Of a stretch of DNA of 19,246 nucleotides, positions 9,701 through 15,561 are shown in pieces. Position 1 is the stretch's first letter. Each line of letters starts with the position of its first letter. Position numbers and translations under genes: made by a program. This stretch comes from Ilumatobacteraceae bacterium. Its GTDB lineage: Bacteria; Actinomycetota; Acidimicrobiia; Acidimicrobiales; Ilumatobacteraceae. The stretch covers positions 1 through 19,246 of the forward strand of contig JAENVT010000490.1 of the NCBI GenBank assembly GCA_016650435.1. The letters are read 5' to 3'. Below the pieces are notes generated by a model that worked only from the letters and a program-made list of their open reading frames with translations, ran no database searches and had not been told where the DNA came from.

Positions 9701-10330
9701 CGTGACTCCTGTGTCGACGGGGATGCCCTCTCCGTAGAAGCCGAGCACGTCTCCCGCTTGCACGGCGACTGCCGGAGCTATCGGGTACGTCGCGACCGCG
9801 GACACCAGCGGGTCGGCGAGCGGCGGAACGGTGAGCACTCCACTGTCGTAGACGAGCGTGTACTGGCTCGGAACTCCGCTGGGGCGAAGCACATACGCGT
9901 GGAACAGGCCGCCTGCAGAAGGCGTGGGGCTGCCGGCAGGTTCCGCCTGGTTCCACGTCTGGAAGCTTTCGAGGCTGCCGCCGGGCAGCACAGCGCTTGG
10001 AACGACCACGAACACTGGGCCGAGAACTCCCGGCGGGGTTGCGTAGTCGGTGGCATTGGCGCGAGCGGTCAGAGGGTTGCCGACCGCGACAGGCGTTGGT
10101 GTTCCTAGCCCGATCGTGACGATTGCGTTCGCGAGCACCTGTGGACTGTTGGCCCAGTTCGGGTACGGCCCGAAGTAATGCGGAACCTTCGTCGAATCCG
10201 TGGCACTCGTCGGCGCAGCTGCCGCGACGTCAACTCCATTTGACGTCTGCCGAGCGAGCTCTCCAGTCGTAAGACTGAGTGCAAAAAGGCTGAGCACAGC
10301 CACCAGTTTCCTGGTCATCTTCCCGTCCAT
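3728..10330 (-). CDS. Giant secreted multicopper oxidase with GxGY, fibronectin-III and Ig-like repeats (MofA-like, putative)
   Basis: This 2200-residue protein starts at ATG 10330, with AAGGAG (plus 10337-10342) 6 bases upstream; the open frame extends 28 codons further without support. Residues 1-40 form a signal peptide (hydrophobic VAVLSLFALSL, likely cleaved near AAAAP). Residues about 45-260 are an uncharacterised beta-rich domain opening PHYFGPYPNWANSP. Residues 262-497 hold six roughly 40-residue GxGY repeats. The oxidase core (about 530-1420) has all four copper motifs: HLH 689-691, HDH 752-754, HPIHFH 1289-1294 and HCHILSHEEMDM, with type-1 ligands Cys1403, His1408 and axial Met1413. 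Two fibronectin-III-like domains (about 1426-1630) and six Ig-like repeats (1631-2200) follow. Such enzymes couple one-electron oxidation of a substrate to reduction of O2 to water outside the cell. Size, HPIHFH and HCHILSHEEMDM recall MofA-type putative Mn(II) oxidases, but metal, phenol or bilirubin-like substrates are all possible. The gene stands alone, with no transporter or chaperone beside it. Confidence 0.93.
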   Translation of the reverse strand: MDGKMTRKLVAVLSLFALSLTTGELARQTSNGVDVAAAAPTSATDSTKVPHYFGPYPNWANSPQVLANAIVTIGLGTPTPVAVGNPLTARANATDYATPPGVLGPVFVVVPSAVLPGGSLESFQTWNQAEPAGSPTPSAGGLFHAYVLRPSGVPSQYTLVYDSGVLTVPPLADPLVSAVATYPIAPAVAVQAGDVLGFYGEGIPVDTGVTVNPDILSYPAPAAPAATDTLTLGDPGFPMFSQDRTYSFAAMVTPTIVDPGTGAQATAIVDPKTGGISAVTVTEPGAGYVIAPSVSITSPGVTPTLQARATAVITTGAITGIAVNEAGFGFTTPTVALSGGNSTVAATAQASGGVDDIALTDGGSGYLIQPIVKISLPNLPTGVQAIATATMAGGVVDGITLVEPGSGYTSAPTVEVWDGNAANFATPAVAVATIGIGQIDVTSGGQGYDSAPVVTITDSVAPFDKFASATATVAVKGSVTAINVTSPGAGYITPGLKKFVDTLPGLTPAGANNLGNYIPIAVPDTTTYPGSDYYEIAVVQYRHQFASSLPPTLMRGYVQLSTGVVPGAHVQLTNVNLDPNVAPTTIAGYFGVDNPHYLGPTIVAMKDRPVRILFRNLLPTGVAGDLFLPVDTSLMGSGMGPNAIQLDANGVPIDAAHDDGTVLDGVRNPMCGETPKPSDCFSENRATLHLHGGITPWISDGTPHQWTTPDGEATDYPQGVSVSNVPDMPDPGPGALTFFYTNQQSARLMFYHDHAWGITRLNVYAGEAAGYLLTDAMEQSLIGTGGALEGLGLGTPLIVQDKTFVPSAAAMAKADPTWNYAKWGGEGNLWTPHVYMPAQNPGDPSGMSAFGRWMYGPWFWPPAKDAKYPPIANPYYDPNCDPNVQPFCEPALIPSTPNVSVGMEAFNDTPIVNGAAYPTTTVDPKAYRYRVLNAANDRFWNLSWYVADPRTGTLSEVALKQTELDAAQTDPVVTPTPDETISPKGPAWVQIGTEGGFLPTPVVVPAQPTTWITDPTRFDVGNVDQHSLLLAPAERADVIVDFSQFRGKTLILYNDAPAAFPARVPGYDYYTGGPDMSPAGAPTTLPGYGPNTRTIMQVKVSNAAPAVAFDRPNTIADRMGALMTAFNHKTDGSGVFESASDPIIVGQAAYNAAYGTNFAAAGWCNSPTNPTVKCDGYARIAEGSQPTDLFKFDTLNGAQLQIPFQPKGMHDEMNSANFDEWGRMTANLGLEAPGATPLLQNIILYPYVNPPTEILDSTGLPSSLDVTPIASAADGTQIWKITHNGVDTHPIHFHLYDVQIINRVTWDNIIIPPEPSELGWKDTVRISPLEDTIVALRPIVPVLPFAVPDSSRPLNPMMPIGAKGDLNTAGLEAGFNNTDTVGNPIDPIVNLVTDFGWEYVFHCHILSHEEMDMMRPVTVHVGSVAPDPPVLSFARGSVILTWTDGTPVNYADPTTWGNPKNEIGYRIERATQPGGPYTLIAEAVANSTTYTDNPPDPTTTYFYRVSAYNKANILTGGTPSNVITVEGLPPAPSGLNALVQPNAALSAGSQVALDWTNVSTTATSVEVERAVGAGSFTPLATVTPAPAGLATYTDTTVVAAGPYSYRVRSVNVIGPSAYSNVATVTVPLAASSTVLSSSLSPSTFGQNVTFTATVSSTQASATPGGTVEFFDGTTSLGTGTMAAGVASFSTAGLAAGSHAIRAVYSGDEIFAPSAATGAQVVDQGTTSVSLASSKNPSVRGDNVTYTATVSVLTGIGSPTGSVEFFDGGSSLGVQPLVGNAATLSTSLLTVGSHTITATYGGDASFAGSTVSGTQTVIQGSTSTGIVSNLNPSVEGDNVTFTATVSAVSGTPSGTVEFFDGLTSLGSGTLSGGTASISLTTLTAGTHSITAVYAGDGTYTASTSPALIQNVLRRTTVVVTSNRVPTANLGQNITFTATVRPVTGTGIPTGTVQFSVDGTIKSPLTLNLQGRATFQIATLSAGSHNVIATYGGTTVFGGSVSVTFVQVVNQATTTTTVTSNVNPSVFGRNVTLTARVQPNPGAGTNVQFFEGLTSLGSFPLDATGRARLPISTLGVGIHGITAVYPGTVSYVASTSPVFSQTVNKANTRTVVTTSGTPAARGTNVTFTATVRPTGSGAGVRTGTVTFNISGAPRGTGTVNASGVATYTTSGLAVGLHTVSAVYSGDGNFNVSTSANINQRIR
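3731..5440 (-). repeat. Six tandem Ig-like (Big_3-type) domain repeats in the oxidase C-terminus
   Basis: Going down the gene, the repeats occupy 5440-5159, 5158-4871, 4870-4589, 4588-4298, 4297-4016 and 4015-3731, of 94, 96, 94, 97, 94 and 95 residues. Each has the pattern T..SS.NPS..G.NVTFTATV, then G.PTGTVEFFDG..SLG, then L..GSH.ITAVY.GD..F..STS. This is the bacterial Ig-like fold common on secreted and surface proteins. Copies differ at many positions and show no near-identical DNA blocks, so the array is old. Likely roles are spacing the enzyme from the cell or binding matrix. Confidence 0.9.
8840..9547 (-). repeat. Six GxGY repeats on the N-terminal side of the oxidase core
   Basis: The motif recurs at protein residues 285-288 (GAGY), 327-330 (GFGF), 363-366 (GSGY), 405-408 (GSGY), 445-448 (GQGY) and 488-491 (GAGY), spaced 36-43 residues apart. 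Each sits in a unit of the form G.v..ItvtepGsGY..aPtV.i, followed by A.AtA.v. The regular spacing suggests a beta-solenoid or stacked beta-hairpin segment. It lies between the uncharacterised N-terminal domain and the first cupredoxin domain. Function unknown. Confidence 0.85.
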
Positions 10331-10517
10331 TTCCGTCTCCTTGTTGTGAAGAAAATTCAACTTTCCAGCAACTAGAGGTCCGGGCACGGGGCTATCTGTA
10401 GAGCCGAAAGTCACAATGGATGACAGTTCAGTGGCCGTCGACAGACCTCGCGTCTACTATCTCGACAGTGCGAAGGTGACCGGCTTCTCCCCGTGGTGGT
10501 TGACGGCACGGCGCGTC

Positions 10518-10547
10518 GTTGCAATCACGGTTGCAAACTCGTTGTAA
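10518..10547 (+). promoter_or_regulatory. Three GTTGYAA direct repeats, possible operator
   Basis: GTTGCAA (10518-10524), GTTGCAA (10530-10536) and GTTGTAA (10541-10547) are spaced 12 and 11 bases, about one helical turn. TTGCAA is itself palindromic. The array lies in the divergent gap between the oxidase gene and the ABC exporter genes, so it could bind a regulator of either. I see no convincing -35/-10 pair tied to it. Confidence 0.35.
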
Positions 10548-10570
10548 GAGCGGTCAGCGATGATGCCGAC

Positions 10571-10729
10571 ATGACGACACCACACACCTCCATCACACCC
10601 ATGGAGCACACCGACTCGACCACGCCGGATCGGCCAGCTGCAACCTTCGACGCCGGCTCGAACGAGCCGGGCCCCACCACCTCTGCGATACCGACGCGGA
10701 AAGTGGTGCCGACAGACGACATAGCGTGA
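10571..10729 (+). CDS. Possible 52-residue leader protein upstream of the ABC exporter
   Basis: An ATG at 10571 opens a 52-codon frame (MTTPHTSITPMEHTDSTT and on) whose TGA overlaps a GTG start of the ABC ATPase frame as GTGA (10726-10729), an arrangement typical of translational coupling. The product is rich in Thr, Pro and Asp, has no hydrophobic segment and matches no family I know. There is no clear ribosome binding site. The overlap may be chance, since an ATG at 10741 is an equally good start for the ATPase. Confidence 0.3.
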   Translation: MTTPHTSITPMEHTDSTTPDRPAATFDAGSNEPGPTTSAIPTRKVVPTDDIA

Positions 10730-10740
10730 CTGGGATGGCA

Positions 10741-11665
10741 ATGTCCGAGACCTCCTCCGACTTGGTCGTCGAAGCCCGCGGTCTCGTGAAGTCGTTCGGG
10801 AAGACCAAGGCGCTCGCGGGTCTCGATCTGGAGGTCGCGCGTGGCGAGGTGCACGGGTTCTTGGGTCCGAACGGTGCGGGCAAGTCGACGACGCTGCGCG
10901 TCCTGTTGGGAATGCTGCGGATCGACGCCGGAACGGTTCGCCTGCTCGGTGGTGACCCTTGGCGCGACATCACGATGCTGCATTCCAGGCTCGCCTACGT
11001 CCCAGGTGACGTGTCGCTGTGGCCGAACCTGAGCGGTGGCGAGGTCATCGATCTCCTCGGCCGCCTGCAAGGCGGGCAGGACACGGCGCGGCGTGACCGG
11101 TACCTGGAGCTGTTCGACTTGGACCCGACGAGGAAGTCCCGTACCTACTCCCGGGGCAACCGTCAGAAGGTTGCGCTGAGCTCGGCGTTGGCGACCAATG
11201 CGGAGCTGTACCTGTTGGACGAGCCCACTGCCGGCCTCGACCCGCTGAAGGAGGTGGACTTCCGGACGTGCGTGCGTGAGCTGCGCGATGAGGGCCGGAC
11301 CGTTCTGCTGAGCAGCCACATCTTGAGCGAGGCGGAGGCGCTGTCGGACCGGGTGAGCATCATTCGCGACGGGAGGGTCGTGGAGACCGGGCGCCTGGAC
11401 CAGCTCCGCCACCTGACCCGGACCTCGGTCAGCGCCGAGGTGACGACCGTGCCGCAGGGCCTCGACCGGATCGACGGTGTCCACAACCTGATCGTCGAGA
11501 ACCACCAGGTCAGTGCCCAGGTCGAACCGAGCGGCATGGATGCCCTCATGCGGGCGCTGAGCGCGTCGGGTATCCGGAGCCTCACCAGCCAGCCCCCCCA
11601 CACTCGAGGAACTGTTCCTCCGCTACTACGGGGCTGTCGCGAGCACCCAGTCCCGCGATGCCTGA
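10741..11665 (+). pseudogene. ABC-2 type exporter ATP-binding protein (drug/polyketide efflux), frameshifted near its C-terminus
   Basis: The ATPase domain is complete: Walker A GPNGAGKST, a family-typical degenerate signature YSRGNRQKV, Walker B LYLLDEPTAGLDP and H-loop LLSSHILSEAEAL. This is a DrrA-like subunit that would drive a membrane permease to expel drugs or polyketides. At 11593-11599 there are seven Cs. With six, the frame would read on to the standard ending PPTLEELFLRYYG and stop at 11663-11665, overlapping the permease ATG at 11658 by 8 bases. With seven, translation runs on in the wrong frame to 12366. I chose ATG 10741 (SETSSDLVVEARGL); GTG 10726 is the alternative. The nucleotide-binding domain might still fold, but the partner permease is broken, so the system is probably dead unless the indel is a sequencing error. 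Confidence 0.8.
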
Positions 11666-12806
11666 ATCGCTGGCCGGAACCGGCACGCTGCTCCGGCTCG
11701 CCATACGTCGCGACCGGTGGCTGCTGCCGGCATGGGTGTTGGGCTTTGCGGCCATGGCCGGGTTCTCGGCATCGGCCACGGCCAACCTGTACCCGGAGAT
11801 CCAGGGTCGGGTCGACGCGGCCGAAGCAATCAACGCCAGTCCGTCCCTCGTCGCGCTCTAACGGGCGGGTGTACGACCCGACGTCGATCGGCTCGCTCGC
11901 CCTTATCAAACTGACCGCCTTCGGGGCCGCGATGGTCACCGTGCTGATGATCGTCGTCACTGTCCGGCACACCCGGGCCGAGGAGGCAGCAGGTCGGCTC
12001 GAGCTACTCAGCGCCGGGGTCGTCGGTCGCGACGCCCCACTCGCAGCAACTCTCACCCTCACCTTCGGTTCGAGCGTGGCTCTGGGAATTCTGACCGCCG
12101 CCGCCTTGGCCACTGCGGGCTTGCCGGCGGCGGGTGCCCTCGCGTTCGGGCTCGGCTGGGCCGGAGCCGGGATCGCGTTCAGCGCGGTGGCTGCAGTCAC
12201 CGCGCAGGTGACCACCGGGAGCCGCGCTGCCACGGGCGTCGCTGTCGTCGGCGTCGCCATCGCGTACCTCCTTCGGGCAGTCGGAGACATCCCGGACCCC
12301 GGCCCGTCCGCTGACATGGCTGTCTCCCCTCGGGTGGACCCAACAGGTCCGCCCGTTCGCGGGTGATCGGTTCGGCCTGCTGTTGCTCCCCGTCCTGTTC
12401 GCATCGATGCTGGTAGCCATCGGTTCGGTCTGCGAGCGCGGCGAGATCTCGGCTCCGGACTGCTCGCCGAACGCTCCGGACCGGCTCGCGGCGGCATCAA
12501 CAACGTGTGGTCGCTCGCGCTGCGCCTGAACCGAGGCGTCTTGGTGTTCTGGACGGTGGCCGTCGTCTTGTTCGGTGTCCTGCTCGGATCGCTCACGAGC
12601 AGCGTCAGCGGCATGCTCGACTCCCCGGCCATGCGCGACTTCTTCGAGTCGCTCGGCGGCGAGCAGGGCATCGTCGACGCCTTCCTGTCCGCCGAACTCG
12701 CCATCATCGGCTCGATCGTCGCCGCCTTCGGCATCTTGGCGGCAGGCCACCTCCGCTCCGAAGAGACGACAGGGCACACCGAGATGGTCCTGGCTACATC
12801 CACTTC
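11658..12806 (+). pseudogene. ABC-2 permease ('exporter of polyketide antibiotics' type), multiply frameshifted and truncated
   Basis: The permease starts at ATG 11658 (PESLAGTGTLLRLAIRRDRW) and can be followed to about 12806 only by changing frame. An extra A at 11860-11861 makes a TAA where LYGRVYDPTS is expected. Near 12308 two Cs appear lost before LTWLSPLGWTQQV. Near 12440 one base appears lost before RDLGSGLLAER. Several hydrophobic helices are recognisable (AAMVTVLMIVVTV, SVALGILTAAALATAG, VLVFWTVAVVLFGVLLGSL). Proteins of this type usually have around 530 residues; roughly the last 150 are gone, replaced at about 12790-12806 by the C-terminal part of a TetR gene. It was the membrane partner of the upstream ATPase. 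Confidence 0.8.
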
Positions 12807-13238
12807 GGTGACAAAGACCGGCTGTTCACCGTCGCCTTGGAGAAGGTCATCAGAGACCTGATGACCGAGGTTCCAATCACCGAGAACGATCTCCCCCGGT
12901 ACGCCGGTGCGCTGTTCGACAACCTTCTGATGCACCCGGCCGCTATGACGATGTGGCGTCAGCTCGAACGGCCCGAGGTTGGGCCTGACGAGAAGTCGAT
13001 CTACGCCGAGAAGGTCGCCGCCATCAACCGGATCGCGCCGCAAGCGGTACGGAACTCACAACTTCCGCCGATCGACCTGCTCGTCCTGGTGCAAGGAATG
13101 GCGGGGGCTTGGCTGATCAGCCCCCTCGACCTTCTGTCCGCCGACGGGTCCGACCCGTCCGATCCAGCGCGCATCGCAGCGCACCGCTCTGCCCTCGTCG
13201 AAGCCGTCAGCCGACTCACGCCACTCGTCGGACGCTGA
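12792..13238 (+). pseudogene. TetR-family regulator lacking its DNA-binding domain
   Basis: The frame GYIHFGDKDRLFTVALEKVI matches the point where TetR proteins pass from the helix-turn-helix to the ligand-binding domain (Y.HFxxKxxLF). It continues for about 148 residues to the stop, with a normal C-terminal domain including MHPAAMTMWRQLERPE and LVLVQGMAGAWLISPLDLL. The N-terminal 40-50 residues, including the recognition helix, are absent. Upstream the sequence is the ABC permease in another frame. A deletion has therefore joined the two genes. The protein cannot bind an operator. It may once have controlled the exporter or the promoter at 13348. Confidence 0.8.
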
Positions 13239-13346
13239 CGTGGGGTTCCGGGTTGCGTTGGAACTCGAGGGCGCAATACGTGGCGCTCGTTCGACCGAGC
13301 TCGGCGGTGAGAACTCAAGCATTTCTCGAGCGGGGCGACCGTGTCA

Positions 13347-13399
13347 CTATTGGTTGACGGGTTCAACCAATAACACTATGGTTGAACCGTCAACCAACT
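13347..13399 (+). promoter_or_regulatory. Sigma70-type promoter overlapped by two palindromic operators
   Basis: A -35 TTGACG, 17-base spacer and -10 TATGGT form a good promoter (about 13352-13380). Two dyads overlap it: TTGGTTGA, five bases, then TCAACCAA across the -35; and TGGTTGA, ACCG, then TCAACCA across the -10 and start site. They share one half-site sequence, as expected for a dimeric TetR- or MarR-type repressor. An AGGAG and ATG (13420) follow, but the frame ends after 26 codons. The promoter therefore faces the decayed transporter remnant. Confidence 0.7.
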
Positions 13400-13422
13400 A
13401 GCTTGGACCAGGAGAAGCAATG

Positions 13423-13505
13423 ACCTCCTACACGGGCCCCCCGTGGGAGTGTGCGCACAGCCGCTCCGCTTCGTTGAAGTGCCATTTTGCTCCGGTGTAG
13501 GAGGT
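13423..13505. repeat. 11-bp inverted repeat flanking a 61-bp segment
   Basis: ACCTCCTACAC (13423-13433) is perfectly complemented by GTGTAGGAGGT (13495-13505). The interval codes for nothing recognisable. It starts 3 bases into the aborted frame behind the operator-controlled promoter. It could be the inverted termini of a tiny inserted element, or chance; no target duplication is visible. Confidence 0.4.
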
Positions 13506-13717
13506 GGAGATGCCGTCTGGGGAGGTAACTGGGCCCGGTGTGCGGCTGCGCGAGCTGACGCAGCACAGCTACGGCGTGCGCGTCAGGTTCCACCTGGCAG
13601 CGACGGTCCCAATCCGGCCCTGCAGAAGTTGTGATCGAGCACTTCGCCAGCGGTCTCACTTTCATTCTTCGCTTCGCCGACGAACCGGATTGGGACGGCC
13701 CACTCCGGAAGGTCCCC

Positions 13718-13876
13718 TCCCTGAAGCGCTACTTCCAGTGCGTGTTGCACTGTTCGGCCCTGAAGACTGGCTTCGCCTTCGTGCCGATCTCGCTAGGCAC
13801 CATCGTGGGCGCCGGTGCGGCCAGCCGGCTGCCGGCCCTGTTCGAGCCGCGGGCGCTGCCGATGGGCCGACCCTGA
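13718..13876 (+). pseudogene. Major facilitator (DHA2-type) drug efflux transporter, fragment
   Basis: About 52 residues, YFQCVLHCSALKTGFAFVPI and then SLGTIVGAGAASRLPALFEPRAL, match the region of 14-helix drug:H+ antiporters where the pattern LYLQQVLGYSALKTGLAFLP followed by G.ASRL..RFGPR is conserved. The frame ends at TGA 13874-13876. Neither the preceding helices nor the remainder can be read continuously; 13877-14039 contains a hydrophobic stretch (VSTALAAALIFSVC) in another frame that may be more of it. It is probably the gene once driven by the promoter at 13347. Confidence 0.6.
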
Positions 13877-14039
13877 TGGGCGTCGGGGGCCGGGTGCTCT
13901 CAGGAACCCTCGATATCCGCTTTGCCTACGTGAGCACCGCGCTTGCGGCTGCGCTCATCTTCAGCGTCTGCACAGGTCGGGCCTTCGGGCCTCCCTCCCT
14001 GAGCGAAAAAGGGTCCAGGTACTTCCTGGGGAGGTGCTG

Positions 14040-14786
14040 GTGAATACCGTCGACGAGCCGTACGGCGAACTGGCGAGCTCATTCGCGGGCATCGCTCGCA
14101 CGCTGTTTTCTGCGCCGACGGTCTTGGCGACCCTGCAGCAGATAGTCGACTTTGCTTTCGCCACGGTGGAAGGCAGCGATGTCGCTTGCATCTCGCTTCA
14201 GGACGTGGACAAGGTGTTCACGCCCGCTTACTCTGCCCCCCTCGCATTCGAGATCGACCAGCTGCAATACGCAGCCCGCGAGGGCCCCTGCCTCGATGCC
14301 ATCTCGAAGGAACCCACCGTCTATGCCGAGGACTTGGCCGACGACCAACGCTGGCCAGTCTTTGGTCCGCAGGCCGCTGCCCTCGGGATGCGGAGTCTCT
14401 TGTCGTGCCGTCTGTCTTCGAACGGGACGCGCGGCGCGCTCAACTTATATGCGGCGCTCCCCCGCGCCTACGGCGCCATCGACCGGACCAAAGCGCTGAT
14501 ATTCGCGGCTCACGCCGGCATCGCTCTCGGCGCCGCCGAGGCCCGGGAGGACGCGGCGCTGTCTCTCGATGCCGGGCTCCACCGAATCGACGACCTGATC
14601 GCGGCACTCGGGACCCGGGAGACGATTGGTCAAGCCGAAGGAATCCTTATCGAGCGCGAGCGCATCACCGCCGATCAGGCGTTCCAGGTACTGCGCCGAG
14701 CATCCCAGAACCTCAACATCAAGCTGCGGGAAGTGGCCAGATACGTCGTAGAGACGGGCGAGATTCCCTCCGATTGGAATCGGTGA
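14040..14786 (+). CDS. GAF and ANTAR domain-containing transcription antitermination regulator
   Basis: This intact 248-residue protein starts at GTG 14040, 5 bases after GGGGAGG. The longer open frame upstream belongs to the transporter remnant. Residues about 20-165 form a GAF sensor domain (REGPCLDAI, then LADDQRWPVFGPQAAALGMRS and LNLYAALPRAY). Residues about 185-240 form an ANTAR RNA-binding domain (ETIGQAEGILIERERI, TADQAFQVLRRASQ, then LREVARYVVETGE). ANTAR proteins bind paired stem-loops in nascent RNA and prevent termination; GAF-ANTAR pairs are common in actinobacteria and usually respond to a small ligand or stress signal. Its target is not evident: no dual hairpin was identified nearby. 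A broken second ANTAR copy lies at 18314. The gene sits alone between remnants. Confidence 0.92.
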   Translation: MNTVDEPYGELASSFAGIARTLFSAPTVLATLQQIVDFAFATVEGSDVACISLQDVDKVFTPAYSAPLAFEIDQLQYAAREGPCLDAISKEPTVYAEDLADDQRWPVFGPQAAALGMRSLLSCRLSSNGTRGALNLYAALPRAYGAIDRTKALIFAAHAGIALGAAEAREDAALSLDAGLHRIDDLIAALGTRETIGQAEGILIERERITADQAFQVLRRASQNLNIKLREVARYVVETGEIPSDWNR

Positions 14787-14833
14787 CTGAAGCAATTCAT
14801 CATTGGATTGGGCATTGCGCAGTTCGGCGATCG

Positions 14834-14930
14834 ATCGACCGGATGCAGGCCGCCTGGCCCAACGCTCGCCCCGTCCACCTCCCCATCCACGCCTCCTGGC
14901 TGAACCAGATCGAGGTCGTGTTCTCGGTCG
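14834..14930 (+). mobile_element. IS630-family transposase fragment
   Basis: A stretch of about 30 codons reads QAAWPNARPVHLPIHASWLN, then QIEVVFSV, the segment containing the last catalytic glutamate of IS630/Tc1-type DDE transposases (HASWLNQ.E..FS). No start, stop, other DDE residues or terminal repeats can be found, so only this scrap remains. The rest of 14787-15027 has no recognisable content. Confidence 0.7.
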
Positions 14931-15007
14931 GCAGCTGCGCCTGCGGCCTCTATCTCAACGACCCATCCGCCTGGTGCCCGAGCACACCGACGAACCAACG
15001 CGCGGAA

Positions 15008-15030
15008 CCACTAGATACTGTGGGCGCATG
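15008..15030 (+). promoter_or_regulatory. Probable promoter of a leaderless marR mRNA
   Basis: TAGATACT (15012-15019) contains GATACT, a 4-of-6 match to the -10 box, 8 bases before the ATG at 15028. No Shine-Dalgarno sequence is present, so transcription probably starts at or next to the ATG, as is frequent in actinobacteria. No clear -35 is seen. Confidence 0.4.
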
Positions 15031-15534
15031 CCGGAGGAACCGGGGTGGCTCGACGCCCGCGAAGACCGGGCCTGGCGGAGCTTTGTGCACGCGCGCAACC
15101 GGCTCTTCCTACGCTTGCACCGGCACCTGCTTCAGGACTCCGGACTGACCGACGCCGACTACGAAGTCCTCGCGGTGCTCTCAGAGCATCCCGCGGGCCG
15201 TATGTCCGCGCAAGAACTGGGCGCTCTGCTGCAGTGGGAGAAGAGCCGACTCTCCCACCAGGCCCGGCGCATGCAAGAGCAAGGGCTAATCGTCCGCGAA
15301 CCCAATCCTGCCGATGCCCGCAGCGTCATGATCTGCCTGCTACCCGCCGGACAGCGTGCCATTGAGGACGCAGCGCCCCAGCACGTACAAAACGTCCGCC
15401 GGCACTTCATCAGCCTGTTCACCCCCGACGAACTGGACACCTTCGCCGCCCTCAACGAACGAGTCCTGCGTCACCTTGCCGAGGAACCATTCCCTGGGCA
15501 ATCCACTCCCGGCGAGCCCCCTCCCCCGCGTTGA
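15028..15534 (+). CDS. MarR-family winged-helix transcriptional regulator
   Basis: This intact 168-residue protein has the MarR layout: an N-terminal dimerisation helix (RAWRSFVHARNRLFLRLHRHL), LTDADYEVLAVLSEHP, then a winged helix (about residues 50-105) with the recognition region MSAQELGALLQWEKSRLSHQ and RRMQEQGLIVRE. The wing is PADARSVMICLLPAGQ, and C-terminal dimerisation helices end ALNERVLRHLA. The variant LLQWEKSRLSHQARRM is typical of a common actinobacterial MarR subgroup. Such proteins repress efflux or detoxification genes until a phenolic or oxidising ligand binds. No intact target is adjacent: a TetR scrap follows. The palindromic operators at 13347 are one candidate site. ATG 15028 is the only suitable start. 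Confidence 0.92.
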   Translation: MPEEPGWLDAREDRAWRSFVHARNRLFLRLHRHLLQDSGLTDADYEVLAVLSEHPAGRMSAQELGALLQWEKSRLSHQARRMQEQGLIVREPNPADARSVMICLLPAGQRAIEDAAPQHVQNVRRHFISLFTPDELDTFAALNERVLRHLAEEPFPGQSTPGEPPPPR

Positions 15535-15561
15535 ACGGCCTGATCGGACCACGCAGCCCGG

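Noticed and set aside
8543..10108. 521-codon open frame on the plus strand (and others at 3806-5254 and 6071-6884) antisense to the oxidase
   Set aside because: These are mirror frames of GC-rich codons. They are rich in Arg, Gly and Asp with no domains or ribosome binding sites, while the opposite strand encodes an unmistakable protein.
11593..11599. C7 run as a programmed frameshift or phase-variation switch
   Set aside because: The downstream permease has further independent lesions and a truncation, so a regulated switch would have nothing to restore.
10525..13043. Long minus-strand frames (358 and 626 codons) opposite the ABC exporter
   Set aside because: Shadow frames of the recognisable ATPase and permease on the plus strand.
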